Positions 37,144 through 46,267 of a stretch of DNA of 64,000 bases are shown piece after piece. The DNA lies in NCBI GenBank assembly GCA_028285595.1, contig JANQOW010000066.1, positions 64,350 through 128,349 on the forward strand. Reading direction: 5' to 3'. The notes beneath the pieces were generated by a model. The model worked only from the letters and a program-made list of their open reading frames with translations. It had not been told where the DNA came from and did not search any database. The position numbers and the translations under genes were made by a program. The DNA comes from Hyphomicrobiales bacterium. GTDB taxonomy: Bacteria; Pseudomonadota; Alphaproteobacteria; Rhizobiales; CAJQND01. Position 1 is the first letter of the stretch; every line of letters begins with the position of its first letter.

Positions 37144-38291
37144 CGTTTCGGGTTCTCTCCGTGATTGGGACCCGGCCAGAAGCCATAAAGATGGCTCCTG
37201 TTGTGAAGGCACTCGAGAACTCGGACAGATTCAAGTCGCTTGTCTGCACCAGCGGACAACATCGAGAGATGCTCACTCAGGTTCTTGACCTGTTTCACAT
37301 AAAGCCGGACGTCGATCTGGCAGTCATGAAGCACGCGCAGGATCTCGCACACATTACATCTTCCGTTTTGACAGGCACCGGAAAAGCCTTGAGGGAATTG
37401 AAACCCGATTTGGTCCTCGTTCAAGGTGATACGACAACAGCTTTTGCGGCAGGTTTGTCTTCTTTCTACGAGAACATCCCCGTCGGTCATGTGGAAGCGG
37501 GCCTTCGAACGTTCAATCTGAATGCGCCATGGCCGGAAGAGCTAAACAGAAAAATGATCGGCACGTTTGCCCGCTTGCACTTCGCGCCAACCCAGAGGGC
37601 CGCTCAGAACTTGAAAGCAGAAGGCGTTCCAGCCGAGGCTATACACATCACCGGAAACACAGTCATCGATGCGTTGCTGCGCACGAGCGAACGGTTGAAG
37701 AATGATGAGGCGCTGGCAAAAGAGATAGAAGCAGAGCTGCCCTCGCTCGATGGTCAGCGGAGAATGATCTTGGTCACGGGTCACCGCCGTGAAAACTTTG
37801 GCCCAGGATTCAAAAATGTTTGCGAAGCTTTGCTTCAACTGGCCGACCGGGGGGACGTCCAGATTGTTTATCCAGTTCACCTTAATCCCAGAGTGCGGGG
37901 ACCTGTCTTTGAGATTCTCGGCGGGCACAAAAACATACTACTCATTGAACCCTTGGGCTATTTGCCGTTCGTGAGCTTGATGAATCGGAGCCATTTCATC
38001 ATTTCTGACTCTGGCGGCATCCAAGAAGAAGCGCCGTCACTCGGGAAACCTGTTCTGGTGACGCGTCGTGTTACCGAACGCCCCGAAGCCGTAGATGCAG
38101 GTACAGTTCATTTGGTCGGGACAAATTCGGCCACCTTGATCTCATGGGCGAATCGACTACTCGATGATCCAAAACTCTACGAATCAATGCGCTTTGCACA
38201 CAATCCGTACGGTGATGGACAGTCGTCGGGCAGGATCATCGACATCTTATCCTCGTACTTATCGCTACATAAGCGAGAAACGCGAGATTAA
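37140..38291 (+). CDS. wecB: UDP-N-acetylglucosamine 2-epimerase (non-hydrolysing)
   Basis: A 383-residue cytoplasmic epimerase interconverting UDP-GlcNAc and UDP-ManNAc. Family motifs are VIGTRPEAIKMAPV at the start, HVEAGLRTFN near residue 120, VTGHRRENFG near 218, and SDSGGIQEEAPSLGKPVLVTR near 285. Length is normal. It provides ManNAc units, or the precursor of ManNAcA, for polysaccharide; the WecG/TagA/CpsF-type enzyme at 7184 belongs to a family that transfers such sugars. The dehydrogenase WecC is not present in the window. A GGAG eight bases upstream supports the start. Confidence 0.95.
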   Translation: MTFRVLSVIGTRPEAIKMAPVVKALENSDRFKSLVCTSGQHREMLTQVLDLFHIKPDVDLAVMKHAQDLAHITSSVLTGTGKALRELKPDLVLVQGDTTTAFAAGLSSFYENIPVGHVEAGLRTFNLNAPWPEELNRKMIGTFARLHFAPTQRAAQNLKAEGVPAEAIHITGNTVIDALLRTSERLKNDEALAKEIEAELPSLDGQRRMILVTGHRRENFGPGFKNVCEALLQLADRGDVQIVYPVHLNPRVRGPVFEILGGHKNILLIEPLGYLPFVSLMNRSHFIISDSGGIQEEAPSLGKPVLVTRRVTERPEAVDAGTVHLVGTNSATLISWANRLLDDPKLYESMRFAHNPYGDGQSSGRIIDILSSYLSLHKRETRD

Positions 38292-38718
38292 CTCGCGCGA
38301 AAAAATCTGACGATCTAACAAGACCAAGCTCTCACGAGCCCGGCTTCTTCTCAACTTCTAGAACGTAAATTAATTTCCGTTATATAACAATAGGATAAAG
38401 GAATTAGTTCGAGCAAGAGCTTACACTCTGCCTTAGCCGATCGTCATTGATCACAACGAACACAAGATCTGAGATCATCAAAATTTTGGCTCGGATCGCC
38501 CATTGGTTGTACCAAGAATTTGCTCGCCAATTGCATGGAACCCAAGAATATCAGTTCGGTTCTGCAAAGCTGAAAAAATAAATTGACATCAGAGAACGGA
38601 GATCGTTACTGGGTTGAACACGCATTAACCCTGATCCGAACGAATGTGCCCGGTATACCAATTCTTAAAGGTCCGCACGCAGTCTGCTAAGATTCTCGAT
38701 TTGGGAGGGGTTAGGGCA
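38292..38718. promoter_or_regulatory. Intergenic region after wecB
   Basis: About 430 AT-rich bases. A short inverted repeat, CGCGAG-ATTAA-CTCGCG (38281-38297), spans the wecB stop codon but has no T-run on the plus strand, so termination is doubtful. The rest should hold the promoter of the following beta-barrel gene. Confidence 0.35.
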
Positions 38719-39519
38719 TTGCGAACGATACTAACAGCAGCGTTTATCACTGTTCTGGCAGTGTCTCCTGGGGCTGCTGGAGAAACAGAGGTCGTGAAAA
38801 CCAATATCACGGTTCAATCCGGTGGATTGAGCGTGAGCAACGGGAATAGCGATCGGTTTTTCAGCAGTGCACACTTGGACTTTCTGACCCCCTCGGGACT
38901 GGGAATTCACACTGAAGTTTCAGGCCATGTACGCGAGGAAGACGCAGCTTTTGTGTCCGGGGGCGTTTCTTACGCGTTAACCCCCATGATCCGACCAAAG
39001 GTCGTGGTTGGATCGAGCACCAGAAACAACCAGATCCTGCCGAGCTTTTTCACCCGTGGAGAAGTGCAATTTGATTTGGGACCCACTGCCGGTCTTCTGT
39101 TTACCCCTGAAATCAATTATCGCAAGTATCGGGTGGGGACTGAAGAGATCTCTGCCGGCGGCACGATTACAAAGTACTTCCCGCCGCTCAACGACGGGTC
39201 CTATTTGGTGGGATCTGTGCGCGGATCTGTGACTGACGTGTCGCCTGGGAACAACACCGGTTGGGAGGTGGGTGGATCGCTCATCTATGTGGCACCACAG
39301 TTCTACTCCTTCGGCGCAGAGGTTTTTGGGGGATTGATGGCCTACGATAGTGTGCTGTCGGTCGGCACCGCGGCGGTGCGCAACGAGTTCGTGGGCGTAC
39401 GTCCGTTAGCAAGTACGTATGCCTCTGAGAATATCGAGCTCTTTTTGCGAGGTGAGTATGTGTCAACCGAGGCATATGACATTGCCGGCGGTTCTGCGGG
39501 TGTAAAAATCGCCTTCTAG
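38719..39519 (+). CDS. Probable outer-membrane beta-barrel protein (YaiO-like)
   Basis: A 266-residue exported protein from the TTG at 38719, chosen because the signal peptide (LRTILTAAFITVLAVSPGAAG) then starts directly and GGGAGGGG lies upstream; an ATG at 38644 would put 25 odd residues in front. The mature part is a series of amphipathic strands with alternating hydrophobic residues and Gly/Asn turns (DRFFSSAHLDFLTPSGLGIH, SAGGTITKYFPP), ending in the terminal aromatic of VKIAF typical of barrel proteins. I compare it with YaiO-like outer-membrane proteins, tentatively. It precedes a processive-type GT2 gene by 28 bases, so it may form the outer-membrane exit of that system. Confidence 0.65.
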   Translation: MRTILTAAFITVLAVSPGAAGETEVVKTNITVQSGGLSVSNGNSDRFFSSAHLDFLTPSGLGIHTEVSGHVREEDAAFVSGGVSYALTPMIRPKVVVGSSTRNNQILPSFFTRGEVQFDLGPTAGLLFTPEINYRKYRVGTEEISAGGTITKYFPPLNDGSYLVGSVRGSVTDVSPGNNTGWEVGGSLIYVAPQFYSFGAEVFGGLMAYDSVLSVGTAAVRNEFVGVRPLASTYASENIELFLRGEYVSTEAYDIAGGSAGVKIAF

Positions 39520-39547
39520 CTCCCCATTCTGAGGCACAGCGATCCAA

Positions 39548-40816
39548 ATGACGGAATTCATCACTACTGGTTTTGCAGTGGTGTTTTTGAGCATATTTGC
39601 CTCTACGGCCCTCCTAACGATCATCTTTCTCATCAGGCAACTGACTTTCTCTATCTTCATACACTACACGAAACAACGGTCTCCCTATCGCCGGTTCGAC
39701 CTAAATCGTTGGCCGACCGTCACTGTGTTGGTACCAGCGCATAACGAGGAGAAAGTTATCGAAGGCTGCCTCTCAGCCATGTCGAAACTCGACTACCCCA
39801 CCCACGCTCTGACTGTTCTTGTGATCAATGACCGATCAACAGACAGGACCCAAGAAATCGTTGAACGGTGGATGTCGGCAACGCCTCAACTGAAGCTCTA
39901 CAACCGGCCAGACGATGCAAAGCCTGGCAAACCGTCAGCAATCAAAGACGTGATCGGCAGCGTCTCATCAGAAGTCGTGGTTTTCTTTGACGCCGACTAT
40001 CTTCCAGACCCATTGGTTCTGAAACAACTCGTTACACCATTAGTCGATCCACAGATTGGAGCCACTATGGGACGCGTTGTGCCTTACAACACCAATACCA
40101 ATCTCTTGACGAAGCTAATCGATCTGGAGCGGCGCGGCGGTTATGTTGTGGATCAGCAAGCTCGCAGCCTCCTGAACCTACTCCCTCAGTTTGGCGGCAC
40201 TTTAGGCGCCGTTCGAATGGAGGCGCTCAATAGCGTAGGCGGGTGGCGTGAAGATCTACTCGCAGAGGATACCGATTTAACCTACCGCCTGTTCTTGAGC
40301 GGATGGACGGTGGAATATCTAAATCATGCCACTTGTTATGAAGAGTCACCAGAACAATGGCCTACGCGCTTCAAACAGGTGCGGAGGTGGGCTTATGGTC
40401 ATAATGAGTGCCTCTTTCGATATCTCGGACCAGTTTTAAAAAGCAAGCGGCACTCGCTTATTCAGCGGGTTGATGCCGCGGTTGTTTTGTTGTTCTATCT
40501 CTTCCCTAGCCTATCCTTTGTATGCCTCTGCGCTGCATTCTTTTATCCCGTGTTCTATGATTACCCCCCGTTCAATATGACTCTGTTCCCGGCAATTTCG
40601 TTCATGATAGGATTTGGAAATCTAGCGCCTTACTTTCAAATTCTCATTGCTTTGGAAAAAGACCGTCAACCAGGGGCTGTTAACCTGCTGCCACTGCTCT
40701 TTGTGACGTCGACAATCAGCATGTTGGCCGCGATGTCGGCACTTACTTTAAACATAAGACACGTTATCGGTGGGGACCAACTTGGCTGGGACAAAACAAT
40801 CAGGTTCCGGATCTGA
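39548..40816 (+). CDS. Processive-type membrane GT2 (PgaC/NodC-like)
   Basis: A 422-residue inner-membrane glycosyltransferase. One N-terminal membrane segment (about 8-30) precedes the GT-A domain: VTVLVPAHNEEKVIEGC, LVINDRSTDRT, FFDADYLPDP (metal site), LLAEDTDLTYRLFLSGW (catalytic Asp) and the QVRRW motif (QVRRWAYGHNE); three to four membrane helices close the protein. This is the architecture of enzymes that polymerise and extrude beta-linked hexosamine or glucose chains, such as PgaC, NodC and hyaluronan synthases. The exact sugar is not determined. It starts 28 bases after the barrel gene and runs into the next gene with a 2-base gap. Confidence 0.9.
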   Translation: MTEFITTGFAVVFLSIFASTALLTIIFLIRQLTFSIFIHYTKQRSPYRRFDLNRWPTVTVLVPAHNEEKVIEGCLSAMSKLDYPTHALTVLVINDRSTDRTQEIVERWMSATPQLKLYNRPDDAKPGKPSAIKDVIGSVSSEVVVFFDADYLPDPLVLKQLVTPLVDPQIGATMGRVVPYNTNTNLLTKLIDLERRGGYVVDQQARSLLNLLPQFGGTLGAVRMEALNSVGGWREDLLAEDTDLTYRLFLSGWTVEYLNHATCYEESPEQWPTRFKQVRRWAYGHNECLFRYLGPVLKSKRHSLIQRVDAAVVLLFYLFPSLSFVCLCAAFFYPVFYDYPPFNMTLFPAISFMIGFGNLAPYFQILIALEKDRQPGAVNLLPLLFVTSTISMLAAMSALTLNIRHVIGGDQLGWDKTIRFRI

Positions 40817-40818
40817 CA

Positions 40819-41835
40819 ATGCTCTTCATTTTTTTACAATTAGGGATCTTGGTGACCTTTTTTGGATCAATCATTTTGATCCACCTAATCTATTTTAAGA
40901 CGGTTTTTTCAGCTGATACCCGGCTTAGGCTTTCCAGCCAATCGCAGCGCTGGAACGCAATCGACTTTCATCTGCTAATGTTCCAATCGGTTGAAGCTTC
41001 GTTACCGAAAGAAAAGGCGACGAACCGGCAATTCATGACCTTGCAGATGACACAGTTTGACATGGGTTTCGGCAGCCAACCCCTCGCCGTCCCATCGGGT
41101 GACATAAACTATCACACAGCCAATGCCGTGCCTGATTTCTCGATTGCGTCCGCGCACGATGTGGCATTCGCGGGACAAAGCCGGTTCCCATACGTCTTCG
41201 CAAACGACGTTCGGATCACGCATCCTGACTCCATTACGGGACAGTATCTCGTTGCTCGGCAGAACATGTACCTGCGTTCAGAGAGCTTAGAGATAGATGC
41301 CCTGCTGGCGGGCGGCGATATTGAGGTAGATTGCGTGAGGTTTGCCACCAATCGAATTGCCGGAAGCTCATTCAGCATAAACGCAGAAACCATGCCGATG
41401 ATCGGCCGCAAGGCATTTGAACTTGATCGGTCGCCCAACGCCGCCCGGAAATCAAAGTTTCTGATCACCGCGACATCATGGACGGGCGACAATGTAGTCC
41501 AGGATCACATTGTCTGCACGAAAGACCTAAGCGTCGATGGGATCTGGATTTTCTTCGGCGATGTGAAGATCTATGGTGATCTGCAACTGAATGGCCCAAC
41601 GATATTTTTGGGCACCGTCATTGTGAATGGTGATCTCCACGCTTTAGCAGACTGCGTGTTCATGTCGAACGTCGTGGTGAAAAAGCACTTTTTATGTGAG
41701 GGTGATGTCATCGCTGGTCAGCCTCTCTCGCATCCGGTGAGCGTCGTTGCGAGAGATTTAACACTCACCAACTCTGTTGTCGGCAACGGTTTACTCTCAT
41801 GCAGCAAGCGCATGGGGATCAGCTATGAGATCTAG
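40819..41835 (+). CDS. Membrane-anchored beta-solenoid (bactofilin-like) protein
   Basis: A 338-residue protein that I do not recognise by family. One membrane segment at residues about 2-27 is followed by 300 soluble residues. The C-terminal half has a periodic short-strand pattern with Gly-Asp turns (DLSVDGIWIFFGDVKIYGD, GDLHALADCVFMSNVVVK, CEGDVIAG), like the polymer-forming beta-helix of bactofilins. It might scaffold the adjacent GT2 or bind the nascent chain; this is inference from position and fold pattern. Its 3' end overlaps the next gene by eleven bases, indicating an operon. Confidence 0.65.
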   Translation: MLFIFLQLGILVTFFGSIILIHLIYFKTVFSADTRLRLSSQSQRWNAIDFHLLMFQSVEASLPKEKATNRQFMTLQMTQFDMGFGSQPLAVPSGDINYHTANAVPDFSIASAHDVAFAGQSRFPYVFANDVRITHPDSITGQYLVARQNMYLRSESLEIDALLAGGDIEVDCVRFATNRIAGSSFSINAETMPMIGRKAFELDRSPNAARKSKFLITATSWTGDNVVQDHIVCTKDLSVDGIWIFFGDVKIYGDLQLNGPTIFLGTVIVNGDLHALADCVFMSNVVVKKHFLCEGDVIAGQPLSHPVSVVARDLTLTNSVVGNGLLSCSKRMGISYEI

Positions 41836-42454
41836 GTCTCTGTTGTACATTTCCAAGGTTGCGTCTCTCATTCTTCTGCTTTCTTTTACGGTTGCGTCCA
41901 ATCTAATTTTTGCTTTTTTTCTCGAATGGACACAGTTCAGCACGTGCACCGGATATATTTTCAATTTCTTCTGTGAGTTTAATATTAAATATCAGTTTGA
42001 TAGTTTTTTGTATTTTTTTGTAATATTATTTTTTGTAATTTCATTTTTTATAGCGGACCACATCTTCAAAGAGAGGAGCTTCTACCCGTTTATCAAAATG
42101 ATAGTTTTAATAATAATAATTTTGCTGATTTTTGACTTAATATTCAAACTACCTGTAAAAAATTTAGATAAACTCTACAGCAGTTCGTACAACGTCATCG
42201 ACTTCATGATAATACTGAATTTTAGTATCTTTATTATCCTAAATTTATCATCCATGGTAACGCTTTTAGCGGCTATGATAATTTCATTTTTTGTCAAATT
42301 TTTTTCGTTTTTCACGCTCTACATAATACTATCATTTATAGATGGGACACTTGGAACTTTTTTTATTTTCTTCACGTTTTCATTCGGTGCACTCACACCA
42401 CATCTAATGTCACTGTGCATGGCGTTTCGATCACGCGGCGAACAACGAGTTTAG
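41825..42454 (+). CDS. AT-rich polytopic membrane protein of unknown function
   Basis: A 209-residue protein from the ATG at 41825 (GGGGA nine bases upstream). It consists of about six hydrophobic helices very rich in Phe, Ile and Leu with short charged loops, and ends in a basic tail. No family recognised. Coding DNA from about 41930 to 42400 is strikingly AT-rich, with long runs of T, unlike its operon partners, partly from its Phe/Ile content and possibly from horizontal origin. Last gene of the unit beginning at 38719. Confidence 0.7.
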   Translation: MRSRSLLYISKVASLILLLSFTVASNLIFAFFLEWTQFSTCTGYIFNFFCEFNIKYQFDSFLYFFVILFFVISFFIADHIFKERSFYPFIKMIVLIIIILLIFDLIFKLPVKNLDKLYSSSYNVIDFMIILNFSIFIILNLSSMVTLLAAMIISFFVKFFSFFTLYIILSFIDGTLGTFFIFFTFSFGALTPHLMSLCMAFRSRGEQRV

Positions 42455-42652
42455 ATTGCAAACCCTCTCACTTCAGGAGCCGAACCACATCTAAGTGTTT
42501 GTTTGGCCCGCTCCTCGACAACACGCAAAAGCAAACAGCTCGAGAAGTGAAGTGGATTGTTGCAAAAGAGATTTGCAGGTCCGATTGATTTTGACGAAAG
42601 ACCTAATCAAGCAGCTAAAGAGCCGCCTGAAATAGAATGTTGCGCGAACAGA

Positions 42653-43402
42653 TTAACGGGCAGCAGCCTTGCGTCTCCTGCGCCAACCCAGGAACCCCAT
42701 CAAACCAAGACCACCTGCCAGTAACGGCAGTGCCGCAGGCACTGGCACAGGCGTTAGGTCGAGTCTTACGCGCCTGCCGGCTTCTAAGTCCAAACTTATG
42801 CTTGTTGAACCAAAGGAACTGACGGCCCATTGATTGATCCCAATTGGCGCGGTCAGGAATTGACCGAACATTGCCCAGCCATCACCATCTAAACTGCCCA
42901 GTGCGTAGCCGTCGGTGCAACATCCAAGCCAATTTTTGGTGCTATTAAACTGCGTTCCCCCACCGCTTACGCTCACCAATTCACTTGGATCGTCTGCTAG
43001 AACCTGTGCGGCCGTGTCACCCGTAAGGTTCCACTGCATACTAGTTGAGCCGCCGGATCCATCATTGGGGTTGTCGTGTACAACCACTAATGACAACCCA
43101 TCCGAAGCATCGAGCAAAAATATCTGCGACAATTGAGAGATAGGGCTAGGGCCGCCATTCTCGTCCCCGTTGTAACTAAACACATCTGGCGTGTCGTACT
43201 GATAAAACGCAGCGGTCGATAGGGACGTTGAAAAAGGATTCACAAAGCCCAAAACGTTGGCGTCAAAGTCACCAGAACCGGAAGAACTCTCTTGGGAGAC
43301 CCGGAAAACGGCCGCTTGAGCGGCATCATGAAAAGGTAAATAGGCACAAATGGAAAAAAACGACGCCACAACAACGCGGAACGTACGATTCAAGGTACTC
43401 AT
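42653..43402 (-). CDS. Second secreted protein with VPLPA-type sorting tail
   Basis: A 249-residue exported protein. The signal peptide lies at residues about 1-30 (RTFRVVVASFFSICAYL, cleavage near AAQA). The central domain is Gly/Ser/Asp-rich with beta-strand character, and ends with the sorting tail VPVPAALPLLAGGLGLMGFLG followed by the basic cluster WRRRRKAAAR. Like the protein at 11456 it is a predicted exosortase substrate; the two bodies show no obvious similarity. Its gene is downstream of the ATPase gene on the minus strand, after a 444-bp AT-rich spacer. Confidence 0.88.
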   Translation of the reverse strand: MSTLNRTFRVVVASFFSICAYLPFHDAAQAAVFRVSQESSSGSGDFDANVLGFVNPFSTSLSTAAFYQYDTPDVFSYNGDENGGPSPISQLSQIFLLDASDGLSLVVVHDNPNDGSGGSTSMQWNLTGDTAAQVLADDPSELVSVSGGGTQFNSTKNWLGCCTDGYALGSLDGDGWAMFGQFLTAPIGINQWAVSSFGSTSISLDLEAGRRVRLDLTPVPVPAALPLLAGGLGLMGFLGWRRRRKAAAR

Positions 43403-43845
43403 AACAACGCCTCCACCAGTTCCAATAACTAAATTAGAATAAACAACGCCAGATTTCAGGTGTCAATAGTGATAGCCTCTCAAGCGCTACTTTGGCAGGG
43501 TAGCTCCACAAAAATAGGTGCAAGCTCGATCCTCCAAACAATGAATTATCAAAGTAGTAAAAAATGTGCGCCTGACTGGCAAATTTTTTCAATTTTCTTG
43601 CATATTCATATACGATGCTATCAAATCCTGGCAGAATAATTGATAATCGAAACGAGTAGGACAATCTCACACGATGTAAAAATCTCGCGTCGTATTAAAA
43701 AATTAAATTTATTCTATTATATTGAGTAACACGAATATGCCTGTACTCTAACAGATGTTAAAAATTATCAGATTGAGCTGCCACGGAGATATCATACGAA
43801 ATGTAGATTATCGTTTGGCAGTTACCAAGCTAATCTGCGCAAACG
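43403..43845. promoter_or_regulatory. AT-rich intergenic region upstream of the second VPLPA gene
   Basis: This spacer is among the most AT-rich in the window, especially 43680-43740. A 78-codon minus-strand frame (43434-43670) has no features that I trust. It most likely carries the VPLPA gene promoter and an H-NS/MucR-type silencing target, the latter being speculation. Confidence 0.3.
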
Positions 43846-44718
43846 TTAGGACGCGGAACCCTTGGCTTTACTCCGCTTTGGAACTGCTTTGGGGCGCGTT
43901 TTCTCTGGGAAAATCCCGTACTTGCGCTTATCTTCTAGGACATCCCTCACTATTTGAATGTTAACGCCCGCAGCACCATTAGAGTACGCATAAACGAGGG
44001 CCGTGTCACATAGGATATTGATTGTGCGCGGCACCCCGCGGCTCGCGGAGGCGATCATCTCAATGGCGTGTGGCGTGAACACGGATTTTGTGGCGCCAGC
44101 ATGCTTCATGCGATGATCAATGTACTCTGCAACCTGCTCTTTATCCAATGGGCGAAGGTGAAAATCAGACGACACCCGTTGGGCGAACTGGACGAGGCTT
44201 GAATGTTGCAGTTGATCCCTTAGCTGCGGCTGACCCACCAGGATTAACTGCAAGAGCTGATGCTTATCCACGTTCATGTTTGATAGCATGCGCAACTCTT
44301 CAAGAGCATCCATATCTAGATTCTGCGCTTCATCAATGATGAGTACCGTACGTCTTCCAGCTTTATATTCTTTGGTCAGGAACTCTTGGAGTTGCCGATA
44401 AAGTTCAACGTAAGACGTGGCATCAAAAGGCTGGCCCAACGACATCAAGGCCCATTCGAGGAGTCGCCCTGAACCAAGCATGGTGTGCGACATCAATCCG
44501 ATAGTGACTTTGTCGTCGATTTTTTTGAGCAGGTGGCGCACCAGTGTGGTTTTACCGCAGCCAACCTCACCGGTGATCACCGTAAATCCTGCTTGATTCA
44601 AAATCCCATACTCAAGCATGGCAAAAGCCATTTCATGATGTGGGGACCAATATATGAAATCTGGGTCTGGCTGAATTGAGAAGGGTTTTTCCTTCAGGCC
44701 AAAGTACTGCTCATGCAT
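43846..44718 (-). CDS. XrtA-system-type / GspA-like ATPase
   Basis: A 290-residue AAA-type ATPase of the ExeA/GspA group. It starts MHEQYFGLKEKPFSIQPDP, a hallmark of this family, followed by Walker A GEVGCGKTT (residues 50-58), Walker B VLIIDEAQNL (about 124-133), a sensor region LVGQPQLRD and an arginine-containing C-terminal helical domain (SRGVPRTINILCDTAL). ATPases of this subfamily accompany exosortase and exopolysaccharide loci with PrsT and Wzz-like genes, all of which are present here. The short C-terminal tail is Lys-rich. Role: probably energising or regulating envelope export from the cytoplasmic side. Confidence 0.88.
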   Translation of the reverse strand: MHEQYFGLKEKPFSIQPDPDFIYWSPHHEMAFAMLEYGILNQAGFTVITGEVGCGKTTLVRHLLKKIDDKVTIGLMSHTMLGSGRLLEWALMSLGQPFDATSYVELYRQLQEFLTKEYKAGRRTVLIIDEAQNLDMDALEELRMLSNMNVDKHQLLQLILVGQPQLRDQLQHSSLVQFAQRVSSDFHLRPLDKEQVAEYIDHRMKHAGATKSVFTPHAIEMIASASRGVPRTINILCDTALVYAYSNGAAGVNIQIVRDVLEDKRKYGIFPEKTRPKAVPKRSKAKGSAS

Positions 44719-44953
44719 ATCTACACAACTTGCCCTCTAGCGTACCCTCTCAGTCTTCATTTACAGCAAATCTTATGCCAAGCCCAGTCAGCAATTTCCT
44801 GATTTGAACGGGCGCCATTCCAGCGGCGGGCCACAGAGTTGGACTTTCTCTGGTCACCACTATCTCAGGCAACTTCACGGCGTCAGGCGATTGAGAGCTT
44901 CATAGCGAAGAGTCGAAGGGCCAGATACTCTAATTGTGTTGTGAACTCAGTAT

Positions 44954-46261
44954 TCAATTCCCGGCGGAGGCTTCGGGAGAAGGACCATCGCGAGTTGTTC
45001 GAGGTCTTCTGCGGCGTTGACCCGATCTGGAGGGGCGTCGGCCTCGCTCACGTGAGCTTTCCGTGTTATCTGGATTGGTTGAGAGTATCACCGCGACGAA
45101 GTAAGCGAATAGCACACTGATTGCCATTGTTCGAAGCGGGTAATCGACCAAACTGTGAATGGCTAACGCCAATATCGACAGGGCCGCTGCTTCGGCCAAC
45201 AAGGATCGCCGAAAGCTCCGTGCGATGAGCCCGAAAAAAAGGCCCACAATCAGGACACCGACGATCCCGACCTCGAGGAAGATCTCCAGATAATCGTTGT
45301 GCGCGTGATTGATGTAGGCTGGCAGAACATCTTCAAGCGTCTCAAAAGAGGGATACACATAGGGGAACGCGCCAAGACCTGCACCGGTCAGCCAGTAAGT
45401 TTGGATGGCCTTCCATGAAGTCGCAAAGATAACCGGGCGGATATCTGTCGCATTGGAATCATCGAATCCAAACAAAGCGGAGATCAAGAGCAGCGCACAC
45501 AATCCGGCCCCGAACAGGCTTATTCGGGGCATGAGCGCCAGTCGTTCCGTTTTGAACCAAGCCAAGCTGAGGACCGCCACCGCTGAAGATAGCGCCATTC
45601 CAGCCCTGGATCCGACGGCAAAGAGATAAAACACAATGGCAGCTGATAGAGCTATATAGATCCAGACACGGCCATCTCTCACCACATAGCGGAAGGCCAA
45701 TAACGGGAGCATGATGTAGGCCAGACTTGAAGCATGATTTTCGTTAGCCATCAGGCCAATGCTTGGGATGTAGGGCAATACGTCCAACGTATCCGGCAAC
45801 TGTGGAGACGACAGCTGGACCAGACCAGCGATCACATTCAACACAAAGCCAACAAACAGGAAAGGCAGCAATCGCTCCAACTCACGTTCGGAAAAACGCG
45901 AGAGAAAGAGCGCAAACCCGATGATGGTTAAGGCGAAGAGTGCAGATTCCAGACTTCTTTGCGGCACAGGGGTGAAGAACGACCAGCCGCCTGAACTCGG
46001 AAGAATGCCCGGCAGTTCAGCACTGCGAAGGACCGGAAGAAACTGCACCAGAATCACCACCAGTATTGCGGCCACCAGGCCTTTAGTGATGCCAGAAAAC
46101 CTGCTCTTCGTTACTCCGATCAGACCAACGTAAAGTGCCGGCAATAACAGGATCTGTAGAAGATGATCTGACCACAACCCCTGTTGCGTTCCCCCACCAA
46201 CAAGCATGGCGAAAACGATCATCGCACCTGCATAGCAGTACCTTACCGTAAGGGAGTGCAT
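44954..46261 (-). CDS. O-antigen ligase/Wzy-type membrane protein, copy 1 of a duplicated pair
   Basis: A 435-residue polytopic membrane protein with ten to twelve helices. The periplasmic signature loop includes LTGAGLGAFPYVYP and YINHAHNDYLEIFLEVGIVG, typical of the Wzy_C family. A basic, Arg-rich cytoplasmic tail of about 35 residues ends the protein. It resembles the protein at 59018 throughout (shared VGGGT near the start, the loop HAHNDYLE, the helix SLVDYPLRT/SLMDYPLRT). It lies six bases after the TPR gene at 46268, so both are translated from one message. Likely joins repeat units or ligates polymer to a carrier. Confidence 0.88.
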   Translation of the reverse strand: MHSLTVRYCYAGAMIVFAMLVGGGTQQGLWSDHLLQILLLPALYVGLIGVTKSRFSGITKGLVAAILVVILVQFLPVLRSAELPGILPSSGGWSFFTPVPQRSLESALFALTIIGFALFLSRFSERELERLLPFLFVGFVLNVIAGLVQLSSPQLPDTLDVLPYIPSIGLMANENHASSLAYIMLPLLAFRYVVRDGRVWIYIALSAAIVFYLFAVGSRAGMALSSAVAVLSLAWFKTERLALMPRISLFGAGLCALLLISALFGFDDSNATDIRPVIFATSWKAIQTYWLTGAGLGAFPYVYPSFETLEDVLPAYINHAHNDYLEIFLEVGIVGVLIVGLFFGLIARSFRRSLLAEAAALSILALAIHSLVDYPLRTMAISVLFAYFVAVILSTNPDNTESSRERGRRPSRSGQRRRRPRTTRDGPSPEASAGN

Positions 46262-46267
46262 GCGCCA

